Below, piece after piece: positions 1 to 8,425 of a stretch of 64,000 nucleotides of DNA. Made by a program: the position numbers and the translations under genes. Below the pieces are notes generated by a model. That model was given only the letters and a program-made list of their open reading frames with translations, did no database searches and was not told the origin of the DNA. Within the stretch, counting starts at the first letter, position 1. The number at the start of each line of letters is the position of its first letter. The stretch is from positions 439,001 to 503,000 of the forward strand of contig NZ_JAKFYQ010000001.1 in the NCBI RefSeq assembly GCF_021533835.1, written 5' to 3'. The stretch comes from Synechococcus sp. Nb3U1 (lineage in GTDB: Bacteria > Cyanobacteriota > Cyanobacteriia > Thermostichales > Thermostichaceae).

Positions 1-73
1 AGATAGTATTCATTCCTTTTGCCCGCCTTTTACTGTTTTTGGATTCGATTCACTGTTTAAGACCGACTACCCT

Positions 74-547
74 ATGACAGACACTCGCCCTTGTGCTCCC
101 TGCATTGTGGATGCTGGAACCTTAGTTAGCAAGCGAGATATTTACCGGCTGTTGGCGGATCTGGGGCGTGTTCGCTACTTCGATATCATCGATGGCTGCG
201 TGCGAAAACAGGGGGAGGGCTACGTGATGGAGGTGTTTCAGGATCCCACGGCGGCCACATTGGTGGTGAATCGTAGCCTCTACCTCAACATTGACAGCTT
301 CGATTACCTTTGCTTGCGGGATCCCTCTCCATCAGAAGCTGCCGGTTCCGGTACGGATCAGCCCGGTGTGGTCATCGATCTGGTTCAGGACAGTCGCATT
401 TTGCGTCTGGTTCCTTTATCGGATCCCCTGTCGGATCCCGTGCAGCTTTTGGAAGACACCCAGGCATTGCGGGCGGCAGCGGTGGATGTTTTGGCGGCAG
501 GCTGGGATGCAGAAGAGGAAGACAGCTCCTCTGACTCGCTGGGGTGA
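74..547 (+). CDS. Conserved-looking hypothetical protein, 157 aa
   Basis: I do not recognise a named family. The ATG at 74 opens a clean frame. The first 80 residues look like a compact alpha/beta domain (short helix KRDIYRLLADLG, then alternating strands around EGYVMEVFQDP and SLYLNIDSFDYL). The middle is acidic and proline-rich, and the C-terminus ends in an acidic/serine tail (EEEDSSSDS). No signal peptide or membrane segment is visible, so it is probably cytoplasmic. The codon use and a GGGATCCC site near 318 match the neighbouring genes, which supports it as a real native gene. It is followed by a lipoprotein gene on the same strand after about 140 bases; no operon can be asserted. Confidence 0.7.
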   Translation: MTDTRPCAPCIVDAGTLVSKRDIYRLLADLGRVRYFDIIDGCVRKQGEGYVMEVFQDPTAATLVVNRSLYLNIDSFDYLCLRDPSPSEAAGSGTDQPGVVIDLVQDSRILRLVPLSDPLSDPVQLLEDTQALRAAAVDVLAAGWDAEEEDSSSDSLG

Positions 548-691
548 GAGGGTTTGCCCCGAAATTTGCCCCGAAAACAGATCTCCGCTTCCCGGTGGGG
601 TGTGACGCAAATCATTGCCGTGAGGATGGTCACAGCCGGTATGATCCGTCTGGGTAGCAGGTACCCTTTTTGTCATTCATTTGGTTTTGGG

Positions 692-1699
692 ATGAACTTT
701 TTTTTGAAGCTGCAACAGCTTATGGGGAGATCATGGGGCCTTCGCCTTGTGGGATCCCTGATGGCCATGCTGTTGGTCATGGCGCTGAAAGCCTGCGGCG
801 GCGGTGGGGGATCCCCTCCTGTCAGCGTGATTCCCACCCCAATTCCAACGGTTACTCCCACTCCGACTTTGCCACCTGTTGCCCAATTTACCCTCGACAT
901 TCGCTTTCCAGACAACACTCTCAGCCCCAGCCAGCAATCGCTTATCCGCAGTGCTGCCCTGCGCTGGCAACAAATTATCGTTGGGGATCAGCCGGATTTG
1001 CCCCCCACCAACATTCAAGCCAACGAATGCGATCCAGGGTTTCCCAGCACGCCCCTCAACTTCCCAATTGATGATCTGTTGGTGGAAGTGCGGGCCAGAA
1101 ACCTCAACGACCAACGAATTTTAGGGGGAGCCGCCCCCTGCTTTGTGCGAGCTTCTAATGGGTTGCCCTTTTATTCCGTCATCGTGTTCAATACCCAAAA
1201 TTTGTCGGACTTGGAAGGACGCGGCGACCTGCCCATTACCGCCCTGCATGAGCTAGGCCATGCACTTGGCTTTTTGCCCATCATTTGGGAACCTAAGGGG
1301 CTAACCGTGGGTTTGGTGGGGCGAGAGCAGCCCACCCCTGCTGGTTACGATCCTCGGTTTATTGGCCTCGGTGCCGTCAATGCCTTCAATACGTTGGGGA
1401 GTAGTGCCACCTCTGTTCCCCTGGAAAATCAGTTTGGGACGGGATCCCGAGATTCCCATTGGCGGGAGAGCGCCTTGGGCCGGGAGCTGATGACCACTCG
1501 CATTGATCGGGAGGTGGCTAACCCTCTCAGCATTCTCACCGTTGGCTCTATGGCGGATATTGGGTATGACGTGAATCTGTCGGCAGCCGATAGCTTTAGC
1601 CTAGGCCGTGGTGGCGGGGCTACCGAACCGTTGGAGTTGGAAGAATTGGATTGGGTGGTGCCGATTCAGCGCATTGATGCCCAGGGTCGGCGCGTGTAG
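692..1699 (+). CDS. Leishmanolysin-like zinc metalloprotease lipoprotein
   Basis: Predicted secreted, membrane-anchored zinc endopeptidase of 335 aa. The start at 692 is chosen because it gives a lipoprotein signal peptide: a hydrophobic stretch ending in the lipobox L-K-A-C, then a glycine-rich linker and a Pro/Thr-rich spacer. An ATG at 722 is an alternative; the open frame extends to 554 but that part is not signal-like. The catalytic motif HELGHALGF begins at about residue 186. A third candidate zinc ligand is His in DSHWRE (about residue 256), and a Met-turn-like SMADIGY follows. This order (HExxH, distant His, Met-turn) is that of M8/leishmanolysin-type bacterial proteases. The substrate is unknown. 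It may act in the periplasm or on the cell surface. Confidence 0.75.
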   Translation: MNFFLKLQQLMGRSWGLRLVGSLMAMLLVMALKACGGGGGSPPVSVIPTPIPTVTPTPTLPPVAQFTLDIRFPDNTLSPSQQSLIRSAALRWQQIIVGDQPDLPPTNIQANECDPGFPSTPLNFPIDDLLVEVRARNLNDQRILGGAAPCFVRASNGLPFYSVIVFNTQNLSDLEGRGDLPITALHELGHALGFLPIIWEPKGLTVGLVGREQPTPAGYDPRFIGLGAVNAFNTLGSSATSVPLENQFGTGSRDSHWRESALGRELMTTRIDREVANPLSILTVGSMADIGYDVNLSAADSFSLGRGGGATEPLELEELDWVVPIQRIDAQGRRV

Positions 1700-1831
1700 A
1701 ACCAGCCATTTCCCTGGCAATGCCCAAGAAAAGAGCATATTTACTCATAGCCAAGTTGTAGGTTCTTAACAATAATAAAGGACAAGTTGCATAACTTCAC
1801 GACCCTTAGCGAACCTTCTTCACAATCAACC

Positions 1832-2170
1832 ATGAGTATTCTAAAAAAACTTTTCGGTGGTCTTTTCTCCTTCTTTGGTATTCTCTTCGGCGGCCTTTGG
1901 GATTTTGTTACCGGCCCGTTCCGTTCTGCGCCGGATCCTGCTCAGGTGTCCAGCACCCCGATCCAATCGGCAACTGCTGAGGTGATGGATGCCGCTGCCC
2001 CCAGCCCTGTAACAGTGGCTACAACTGCTCCAGTTAGTAAGCCCAAGGTGGTGGTGGAGAAGCCCTTTGTGCCCAATGAGATATCTGCTCCACGTCCCAA
2101 CCGTCGCCCTGGCCCAGCACTGGATATCTTCCGAAGCATGGCCCAAGAGATCCCGTCTGTCCGCGCCTAA
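1832..2170 (+). CDS. Small hypothetical protein with N-terminal hydrophobic segment
   Basis: 112-aa protein of unknown function. The first 30 residues (after MSILKKLFGG) are rich in Phe, Leu and Gly and could be a membrane-inserting helix. The rest is low-complexity Ala/Pro/Thr/Val and ends in a basic Pro-Arg patch (APRPNRRPGP). The ATG at 1832 is preferred over an upstream in-frame TTG at 1787 because the hydrophobic segment then sits at the N-terminus. A 7-bp hairpin follows the stop. It could be a small membrane-tethered protein; no family assignment is possible by eye. Confidence 0.55.
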   Translation: MSILKKLFGGLFSFFGILFGGLWDFVTGPFRSAPDPAQVSSTPIQSATAEVMDAAAPSPVTVATTAPVSKPKVVVEKPFVPNEISAPRPNRRPGPALDIFRSMAQEIPSVRA

Positions 2171-2191
2171 CTGTCTCGGCAGGGGAGACAG
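2171..2191 (+). terminator. Hairpin after the 1832-2170 gene
   Basis: CTGTCTC (2171-2177) pairs perfectly with GAGACAG (2185-2191) across a 7-nt loop, immediately after the stop codon. There is no clear T-tract, so it may be a weak terminator or an mRNA 3'-end stabiliser. Confidence 0.35.
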
Positions 2192-2230
2192 CCCTTAAGA
2201 TAGAGATGGCGATGCTGGAGATTGCTCCCC

Positions 2231-2569
2231 ATGTCTGAGCTTTCCTCTTCGGAACAAGAGCGGCTGAAACAGATCGAGTGTGAGTTGGAGCAGGCCTCTG
2301 CGGGTCAGGGAGCCGCTGCCTCTGCACCTCAGAAGAATCCTGTTCAATCTCTGATGGAGACTTGGGGGCGCCCGCTGCTCACCGTCTTCGCCATCCTGGG
2401 CTGTATCCTGCTGGTAGGGCTGTTCTTCCGGGTCTTTGGCACCGTCCTCAAGCTGGCAGTGGTGGCGGGGTTGGGCTATTTGCTCTACGTCTTTGTGGTG
2501 GCCCCACGGCTGGGCCTTCGCTCTGGGGCCAAACCGGATCAGGGGGATAGCGATCTCGATAGCTTCTGA
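2231..2569 (+). CDS. Small membrane protein, 112 aa
   Basis: Unknown function. The N-terminal 45 residues are soluble and charged (MSELSSSEQERLKQIECELEQ, helix-forming). They are followed by two hydrophobic segments (around LLTVFAILGCILLVGLFF and LAVVAGLGYLLYVFVV) and a short acidic tail. This fits a two-pass inner- or thylakoid-membrane protein. The ATG at 2231 is preferred to the TTG at 2222. Its TGA overlaps the ATG of the next gene by one base, so translation of the EamA transporter is probably coupled to it. Confidence 0.65.
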   Translation: MSELSSSEQERLKQIECELEQASAGQGAAASAPQKNPVQSLMETWGRPLLTVFAILGCILLVGLFFRVFGTVLKLAVVAGLGYLLYVFVVAPRLGLRSGAKPDQGDSDLDSF

Positions 2570-3483
2570 TGGCCTTTCTCCCCAGGGATCCCTTGCGAGC
2601 CTATTTTTATCTGGCAGCGGCCATCTTGGGCTGGGCCACGGCTGCGAGCGCCTTCAAGTTGGGGTTACAGCACTTCTCGCCGCCGGTTTTGCTCATTTTC
2701 TCCGCCCTCAGTTCCTGCCTAGTGCTGGGGGTTGTTTTGTTGCTCACCGGACGAACGGGGTTGATCTCGCGGCAGAGTCGAGCCCAGATTCAGCTCTCGG
2801 CTGTGCAAGGGCTGCTCAACCCCTTTGGCTATTATCTGGTGTTGTTCCAAGCCTACGACCGACTTTCGGCACAGGCAGCCTTGGCTCTCAATTACACCTG
2901 GCCGGTAGCTTTGGCGCTGTTGGCGGTTCCTCTTCTGCGTGAACGGTTTCGCTGGCGGATGCTCCTGGCTTTGGGGGTGAGCCTGCTGGGGGTGGTGTTG
3001 GTGGCCACCGGGGGATCCTGGCAGACGTTACAGGGGGGGGATCCCGTGGGGGTATTGCTGGCGGTGGGTAGTGCTGGGATTTGGGCGCTCTACTGGCTGC
3101 TGAATGTGCGGGATAGTCGGGATGGGGTGCTGAAGCTGTGGATGGGGTTTGTTTTTGGTAGCTGCTATTGTCTGTTGTTGCTACCTTTCCAGACGGTGCA
3201 GTGGAATGGGGCTGGGTTGGGATGGGCAGCCTATATTGGGTTGGCAGAGATGGGACTTACCTTTGTGTTTTGGCTGCGGGCCTTGGAATTGACAGGCCAT
3301 CGCGGATCCCTGGCCAATGGGGTGTATGTAACGCCATTTCTGTCTTTGGGGTTGATCGCTGTCATTTTGCGCGAACCGATTGCGCTGGGATCGGTGGTAG
3401 GGTTAGGGCTGATCATTGCCAGTAACCTATATGGTCTGGGATCCCGGGCGGAAAAGCCTGCTGCGGATGCCGTTCTTTCTTGA
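2569..3483 (+). CDS. EamA/DMT-family transporter
   Basis: 304-aa polytopic membrane protein with about ten hydrophobic helices arranged as two similar halves, the EamA (drug/metabolite transporter) pattern. Recognisable features are the N-terminal ILGWATAASAFKLGL helix, the loop-helix ALNYTWPVALALLAVPLL after helix 4, and the repeat-like GLAEMGLTFVFWLRALELTG in the second half. Members export or import amino acids, sugars or nucleotide metabolites; the substrate cannot be deduced here. The start overlaps the preceding stop (ATGA), and the next gene follows after 9 bases, indicating a three-gene unit. Confidence 0.85.
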   Translation: MAFLPRDPLRAYFYLAAAILGWATAASAFKLGLQHFSPPVLLIFSALSSCLVLGVVLLLTGRTGLISRQSRAQIQLSAVQGLLNPFGYYLVLFQAYDRLSAQAALALNYTWPVALALLAVPLLRERFRWRMLLALGVSLLGVVLVATGGSWQTLQGGDPVGVLLAVGSAGIWALYWLLNVRDSRDGVLKLWMGFVFGSCYCLLLLPFQTVQWNGAGLGWAAYIGLAEMGLTFVFWLRALELTGHRGSLANGVYVTPFLSLGLIAVILREPIALGSVVGLGLIIASNLYGLGSRAEKPAADAVLS

Positions 3484-3492
3484 GGATCTGCC

Positions 3493-4581
3493 ATGAGTCC
3501 GATCCCTCTCTACGTTGCGGTGACCGCCCACGGCTTCGGCCATACCACCCGTCTGGCGGCAGTGATCAATACCCTGTTGCAGCGGGATCCGAGTATTTTG
3601 CCGATTTTTGTGACTCCAGTGCCGCGCTGGCTATTGGATCGCTATGTACAGGGGAAGTTTTTACATCGGCCTCGGCGGTTGGATGTGGGGGTGGTGCAGC
3701 CGGATGGCCTGCAGGCAGATTTACCGGCCACGTTGACGGCCCTGAAGGAGTTCAAAGCTAGATCGGCTGCTCTGATCCGAGCCGAAGCTGATTTTATTCG
3801 TACCCATCGGGTGCCGTTGGTGTTTGGGGATGTGCCGCCGATCGCGGTTGCTATTGCCAAAGCTGCCGGGATCCCTTGTTGGATGGCCAGTAACTTTGGC
3901 TGGGATTTTATCTACCAAGACTACGGCCCTGAGTTTCAGCCCTTTGTGGACTGGATCCGAGAGTTGTACGGGCAATGCGATCACCTGTTTCGGTTGCCTT
4001 TTGGTGAGGCCATGAGTGCTTTTCCGCACCAGCAGACGGTGGGGTTGACGGGCGGGGATCCTCAATTTTCGGCGCAAGCGGTGGCTGCCAAGCTGGAGTT
4101 GCCATTGGATCAGCCCACGGCTTTGTTCACCTTCGGAGGACTGGGGTTACAAGGGTTTCCCTATAATCGGCTGCAAGATTTTCCCGACTGGCAGTTTCTC
4201 ACCTTTGACCGGCAGGCCCCACCGTTACCCAATTTGACCCTGCTGGATGGGCAGGTGTGGCGACCGGCGGATGTCATGCCCCTTTGCCACTGGGTGGTCT
4301 CCAAGCCGGGCTATGGCACTTTGGCAGAAGCCTTGCGCAGCCGCACTCCCATGGCCTGTGTCACCCGTTCTGGGTTTGCCGAGTCGGAACTGCTGATCGA
4401 AGGATTGCAGCGCTATGGCTGGCATCGCATCCTCTCCCCAGAGGAGTTTTTTCAGGGATCCTGGGACTTTTTCAGGCATCCCGCCCGCCCACCCCAAATG
4501 CCGGATGGATTGGATCTGCAGGGAAATGAGACGATCGCTGCTGCCCTTCAGACTTACCTGCACCAACCGGATCCCAGGTAG
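3493..4581 (+). CDS. MurG/GT28-like glycosyltransferase family protein
   Basis: 362-aa protein with a GT-B-type layout. The N-terminal strand-loop YVAVTAHGFGHTTRL resembles the Gly-rich acceptor loop of MurG/UDP-glycosyltransferases. A C-terminal SKPGYGTLAEALRSRTPM resembles their nucleotide-sugar-binding loop. No signal peptide is present. The specific sugar donor and acceptor are unknown; roles in cell-envelope or lipid glycosylation are possible. It lies 9 bases after the EamA gene and 32 bases before a methyltransferase, so the group may be co-transcribed. Confidence 0.7.
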   Translation: MSPIPLYVAVTAHGFGHTTRLAAVINTLLQRDPSILPIFVTPVPRWLLDRYVQGKFLHRPRRLDVGVVQPDGLQADLPATLTALKEFKARSAALIRAEADFIRTHRVPLVFGDVPPIAVAIAKAAGIPCWMASNFGWDFIYQDYGPEFQPFVDWIRELYGQCDHLFRLPFGEAMSAFPHQQTVGLTGGDPQFSAQAVAAKLELPLDQPTALFTFGGLGLQGFPYNRLQDFPDWQFLTFDRQAPPLPNLTLLDGQVWRPADVMPLCHWVVSKPGYGTLAEALRSRTPMACVTRSGFAESELLIEGLQRYGWHRILSPEEFFQGSWDFFRHPARPPQMPDGLDLQGNETIAAALQTYLHQPDPR

Positions 4582-4613
4582 CATGGGGGGCAAGTTCTCT
4601 GCGGTAGCTCCTC

Positions 4614-5936
4614 ATGACCAGCAGCTCCACCGAATCGCTCCGGCAACTGTACGAAGAACTGCCCTACCCGAACGTGCCCATTTCTGCTTCCGGTCGCAAC
4701 GCCATCGACGGGCTGTACCGGATGAGTTTGACTACGGCTCAGTATGGGCGTACCCGGGCCATTGTGCCCAGTGAGGGATCCCTCATCTTAAATGCCGGCT
4801 GCGGCTCGGGATGGGAAACCTTGATCTTGGCAGAAGCCAATCCGGGGGCGCGTTTGGTGGTGTGCGATCTGTCCCCAGAGTCGGTACGGGTAACGGAGCG
4901 GCGCTTGCGCTACCACGGTTTCGTGGATGTGGAGCTACATGTCCTCAACTTATTTGACCTCGAACAATTAGGGCTGCAATTTGATTTCATCAGCCTCAAC
5001 GATGTGCTCTACCTGCTAGACGACCCGGTGGCGGGCCTAAAAGTTCTCAAACGGGTCTTAAAACCCGATGGAATCCTGCGGGCTAACCTGCACCACGCCT
5101 ATCAACGGGATGTGATCTTCCGCATGCAACAGGCGTTTCAGCTGTTGGGACTGTTCGATTTGCCCACCCCGGAAGCCTCGAATCGGGTGCGGGAATTTAT
5201 GCTCAACCTCAACTCCGACGAGGCGCGCGTCGCCCTACGTTGGAACCCCGAGATCTATAAAGATGACACCAACATGCGGGCCAACTACCTCTTGCCTAGC
5301 GACAAAGGGTTCTTAATCCCTGACCTGATGCGCATGCTCAAGGAGGCAGAACTGGGACTGATCAGCTTGGTAGACTATCCCGACTGGGATCCCACTTTGC
5401 TGTTCAAAGAAATGCCCGAGTGGCTCAAGCCCGAGCTGGATAAACTGTCTCCTGCCGACCAAAATCACTTTTACGAACTGATCTACCCCAACCATCGCCT
5501 GATCGACTTTTGGGCCGAGCACCCCGGCTCCTCGATGGTCTTCCCCTGGAGCGATACCGATTGGCTGGGGGGCACGGTACGGCTGAACCCAGTCTTGGCA
5601 GATAATCCGGAGTTTCGTCAAAACTTTGGCAAAGCCTACGAAAAAAAGGTCGAGTTCACCATGAATTGGCCGGGGGCCAGTCGCGGGCGCCTGAAAATCC
5701 TGCCTGAACAGATGACCTGGCTGGGATCCCTGTTACAGGGGCCAACACCGGTGATCACTCTAGTTGAGCAAGCAAACCAGGCCAAAAAGCTGGAACCGGA
5801 AACTGCTCAAGACCCACCCGTGCCTCCCCACCTAAGGGGTTTGAAGAAGTTCCTGACCGCCCAAGAGCAGGTGCTCGCTTACCTAACTGCTTTGGAGGAG
5901 TTTTTGTTTGTGATGTTGGATCCCAGCTCTAAGTGA
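4614..5936 (+). CDS. Class I SAM-dependent methyltransferase
   Basis: 440-aa protein. Residues about 60-180 form a Rossmann methyltransferase domain: motif I is LNAGCGSGWETLILAE, the acidic end of strand 2 is VVCDLSPES, and a motif IV-like segment is FISLNDVLYLLDDP. The N-terminal LRQLYEELPYPNVPI is typical of cyanobacterial methyltransferases often annotated as type 12. The C-terminal 250 residues are an extra region I cannot assign. The substrate is unknown. The start ATG at 4614 follows the glycosyltransferase stop by 32 bases. Confidence 0.8.
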   Translation: MTSSSTESLRQLYEELPYPNVPISASGRNAIDGLYRMSLTTAQYGRTRAIVPSEGSLILNAGCGSGWETLILAEANPGARLVVCDLSPESVRVTERRLRYHGFVDVELHVLNLFDLEQLGLQFDFISLNDVLYLLDDPVAGLKVLKRVLKPDGILRANLHHAYQRDVIFRMQQAFQLLGLFDLPTPEASNRVREFMLNLNSDEARVALRWNPEIYKDDTNMRANYLLPSDKGFLIPDLMRMLKEAELGLISLVDYPDWDPTLLFKEMPEWLKPELDKLSPADQNHFYELIYPNHRLIDFWAEHPGSSMVFPWSDTDWLGGTVRLNPVLADNPEFRQNFGKAYEKKVEFTMNWPGASRGRLKILPEQMTWLGSLLQGPTPVITLVEQANQAKKLEPETAQDPPVPPHLRGLKKFLTAQEQVLAYLTALEEFLFVMLDPSSK

Positions 5937-6300
5937 CATCCTTCGTTCAGGGGCAGGTTATGGCCAAGACATTCTATGCAACTTGGTATACAACTTGGCC
6001 CGGTCTGGATCTGGTTTAGAACACAAGCGCTGTTGTCGTTAACCTGCGAAAGCGCTGTCATCGAGAACAAGAGGAGCTGAGCCATCACTTCTGGATTTGG
6101 GGAACTTACAGGGTGAGGCTTTGCGTCCGAGCTTACATTCAATCCATCTGCGTTCTGGGAGCAAGTCCAGAAAGGAATGCCCAACTCTCCCCAGTTAGAA
6201 TCCAGCTTTCCCCTGAGTCGCCTTCGTTAGACTGAGTAATAAGCCACCCTGCCTTGCAGGCCCACCATTGTTTCGTCCCTTACATTGCCGGGAGCCCTCC
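5937..6300. other. Intergenic region, no gene recognised
   Basis: This 364-base gap separates the methyltransferase from the DRTGG protein gene. A minus-strand frame of 101 codons crosses it (5879-6184), but it has no start signal or protein-like composition. A short direct repeat (CAACTTGG at about 5979 and 5992) and a weak CCTGC/GCAGG hairpin near 6250 are visible. It presumably holds the promoter of the next gene. Confidence 0.4.
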
Positions 6301-7407
6301 GTGTCCAAGTTCCTTCTAATCGGTTCCACCGAGCCTTTCAGTGGTAAGTCTGCTGCCATTCTGGGTTTGGCGAAGCATCTACAACAGCAAGGGATGAAAG
6401 TCACTTACGGCAAGCCGATCGGCTCTTGCATGACGGAAGATTGCTCCATTGAAGGGGGCGATCCGGATATGCGCTTTGTGGCGGAGTCTCTACGGCTCAC
6501 CATTGCCCAGATGCCGCCGATGCTTCTGCAGCTGAACGGAGATTCTTTGCTGGCGCAAATGAAGCAGAACCCTGGGGAGCCCGCCCCGGAACATCCGATT
6601 GCGCCTCTGTTGGAATTTGTGGAGGGATCCCCTGCGGATTTGGTGTTGCTGGAAGGCCCTGCCGATCTGTACGAAGGGGAGCTGTTCGGTTTGTCACTGG
6701 CCAAAATGGCCCAAGCTTTGCAAGCCCCTGTCCTGTTGATCAGCCGCTATCACTCTCCCCTGGCGGTCGATTCCATCCTCGCTGCCCATACTCAGCTGGG
6801 ATCCCATTTGGCGGGGGTGCTGCTGAACGATGTGCCGCAAAACCAACTGCAACAGGTGAAAACCGTGATCCAGCCTTTCCTGGAAGCCCAAGGGATCTCG
6901 GTATTGGGGGTGCTGCCCTCACACCGCATTTTGCGCAGCATTAGCGTCGGGGAACTGGCTCGCCAACTGGAGGCGGAGGTGCTCTGCTGCCCGGATCGGC
7001 TGGATTTGATGGTGGAAGACATCGCGGTGGGGGCGATGAACGTTAACTCAGCCTTGAAGTATTTCCGCAAGTCGGAGCACAAGGCGGTGATTACAGGTGG
7101 GGATCGCACCGATATCCAGCTGGCTGCCCTGGAAACCTCTACTCTCTGCTTGATCCTGACCGGCAAGCTCCCTTTGGATCCCCGCATTCAGTCGCGGGCA
7201 GAAGAGTTGGAGGTGCCGATCCTCTCGGTAGATCTGGATACCTTCACCACTATCAACCGCATCGAACGGGTTTTTGGGCAGATCCGCCTGCACGAGGAGG
7301 TTAAGGTTCGCTGTATTCAGGAGTTAATGTCATCAAATTTTGACTTTTCCCGTTTTTATGCCCGCATTGACCTGACACAATCCCTAGTGTCGGTGGCGCG
7401 GACGTAA
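6301..7407 (+). CDS. BioD-like P-loop / DRTGG-domain protein
   Basis: 368-aa two-domain protein. The N-terminal half is a dethiobiotin-synthetase-like P-loop NTPase (LLIGSTEPFSGKSA, Walker A; DLVLLEGPADLYEG, Walker B-like). The C-terminal half holds a DRTGG domain (AVITGGDRTDIQLAALE). This is the domain pair found at the N-terminus of large phosphate acetyltransferases and as a free-standing cyanobacterial protein often labelled phosphotransacetylase family. The catalytic acetyltransferase domain is absent, so it is more likely regulatory or nucleotide-sensing. A GTG at 6301 is chosen; the frame extends to an ATG-less 6268, but homology-like sequence begins at VSKFLLIGS. Confidence 0.8.
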   Translation: MSKFLLIGSTEPFSGKSAAILGLAKHLQQQGMKVTYGKPIGSCMTEDCSIEGGDPDMRFVAESLRLTIAQMPPMLLQLNGDSLLAQMKQNPGEPAPEHPIAPLLEFVEGSPADLVLLEGPADLYEGELFGLSLAKMAQALQAPVLLISRYHSPLAVDSILAAHTQLGSHLAGVLLNDVPQNQLQQVKTVIQPFLEAQGISVLGVLPSHRILRSISVGELARQLEAEVLCCPDRLDLMVEDIAVGAMNVNSALKYFRKSEHKAVITGGDRTDIQLAALETSTLCLILTGKLPLDPRIQSRAEELEVPILSVDLDTFTTINRIERVFGQIRLHEEVKVRCIQELMSSNFDFSRFYARIDLTQSLVSVART

Positions 7408-7420
7408 AAAGGCTATAGCG

Positions 7421-7673
7421 TTGACCTGTCCACATTTAGTTTTATTCAAGAAAAAAATGTAAATAAGACACTATGCCTGAGATGGCGGAAGAAAGTTTAT
7501 TTCCTGCTGATCTATTTCTAGTGTTGGATACTTTCCAACGCCTGCAATCATTTCTGCAAAAAAACGCAGGAATCTCTTGCTTGGCTAGCCTACTCGCCGG
7601 ATTCGAGGGATATCATGCGTGTATTCATCACCTCAACACACCACTCCTCCCCCAGAATTTCTGGGGGTTTTTG
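7421..7673 (+). ncRNA. Candidate small RNA ending in a strong terminator
   Basis: Between two convincing genes lies a 446-base gap. It contains a possible -35 element TTGACC (7421), an AT-rich stretch with a possible -10 near 7455-7472, and 200 nt later a textbook intrinsic terminator. Just before the terminator is an unpaired-looking C/A-rich stretch (CACCTCAACACACCACTCCT). A frame of 71 codons (7473-7688) runs through it, but its C-terminus is encoded by the terminator hairpin itself, which argues against a protein. The C/A-rich stretch next to a terminator is reminiscent of cyanobacterial Yfr1, but the 11-nt Yfr1 core ACTCCTCACAC is not exactly present. Alternatives are a leader or attenuator for downstream genes. 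Confidence 0.35.
7649..7673 (+). terminator. Intrinsic terminator
   Basis: CCCCCAG (7649-7655) and CTGGGGG (7661-7667) form a perfect 7-bp stem with an AATTT loop, followed directly by TTTTTG. It lies 240 bases after the DRTGG gene and 180 bases before rnhA on the plus strand, so it probably ends a separate transcript. Confidence 0.85.
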
Positions 7674-7853
7674 TTTGGGCGATTTTGAGCGGAGTTTTCC
7701 TTGATGGGTAACAGAATAGCTAGGCTTCCACCACCAATAGCGTGAAAGCGTTTATTCCTGTGGCTATTAACGCTATTTAATGGCGATGGTGGGCCGCTAG
7801 GCGATAAGATGCAGGTTCTGTCCTTGCAAGGTTTGAAGGGGGATCCTCTGATC

Positions 7854-8339
7854 ATGGCTACTGTTTCTCCCCGCCCCACCCGACTGGCAGCTTGTCCCAG
7901 CACCGGCATCTTCACCGATGGGGGCTGTTCTCCCAACCCGGGACCCGGGGGATGGGCTGTCGTAGTGGTTCAGGATGACCAAATTGTGGAGCAGTGGTTT
8001 GGAGGGGATCCCGCTAGCACCAACAACCGCATGGAATTGACCGGCTTAATTCAGGCCTTGCGGTATTGCCACGAAACCGAAAGCAACACCATTCACACTA
8101 TCTACAGCGATTCCAATCTGTGTGTACGAACCTACAACAGTTGGATGTCCCAATGGGCAGCGCAAGGGTGGCGGCGGCGCAGCGGCCCTGTGGAGAACTT
8201 AGATTTGGTGCAGCAGCTTCATCAATTACAACAGCAGTGCCCACACATTCAGGTGCGCTGGATTCAGGCCCACAAAGGCATGCGCTGGAACGAATATGCT
8301 GATGGATTGGTGGCCCGCGGTCGGCTACAGACGAAGTGA
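7854..8339 (+). CDS. rnhA: Ribonuclease HI
   Basis: Cleaves the RNA strand of RNA-DNA hybrids during replication and repair, using two Mg ions. From the ATG at 7854 the protein is 161 aa, the normal length. The active-site carboxylates are all present: D22 in FTDGG, E61 in NNRMELTG, D86 in YSDS and D150 in EYADGL, with the catalytic-loop H140 in AHKG. The ATG at 7854 is preferred because the upstream in-frame ATG at 7809 only adds a non-conserved extension, and AAGGGGG lies upstream of 7854. The gene ends 4 bases into the open frame of the following lipoprotein gene. Confidence 0.92.
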   Translation: MATVSPRPTRLAACPSTGIFTDGGCSPNPGPGGWAVVVVQDDQIVEQWFGGDPASTNNRMELTGLIQALRYCHETESNTIHTIYSDSNLCVRTYNSWMSQWAAQGWRRRSGPVENLDLVQQLHQLQQQCPHIQVRWIQAHKGMRWNEYADGLVARGRLQTK

Positions 8340-8425
8340 CCCAGATCACATTTGAGCCGGCAGCAGCAGACAAGGATCCAGCCCATCGCCTATGCTCAGA
8401 AAGACGGCTCGTTGCAGGTGTTTCC

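Noticed and set aside
7630..7675. Identification of the small RNA as Yfr1
   Set aside because: The ultraconserved 11-nt core ACTCCTCACAC is not present exactly, so the name is not justified.
7473..7688. 71-codon plus-strand open frame between the DRTGG gene and rnhA
   Set aside because: Its C-terminal residues come from the terminator stem-loop and it has no ribosome-binding site or protein-like pattern.
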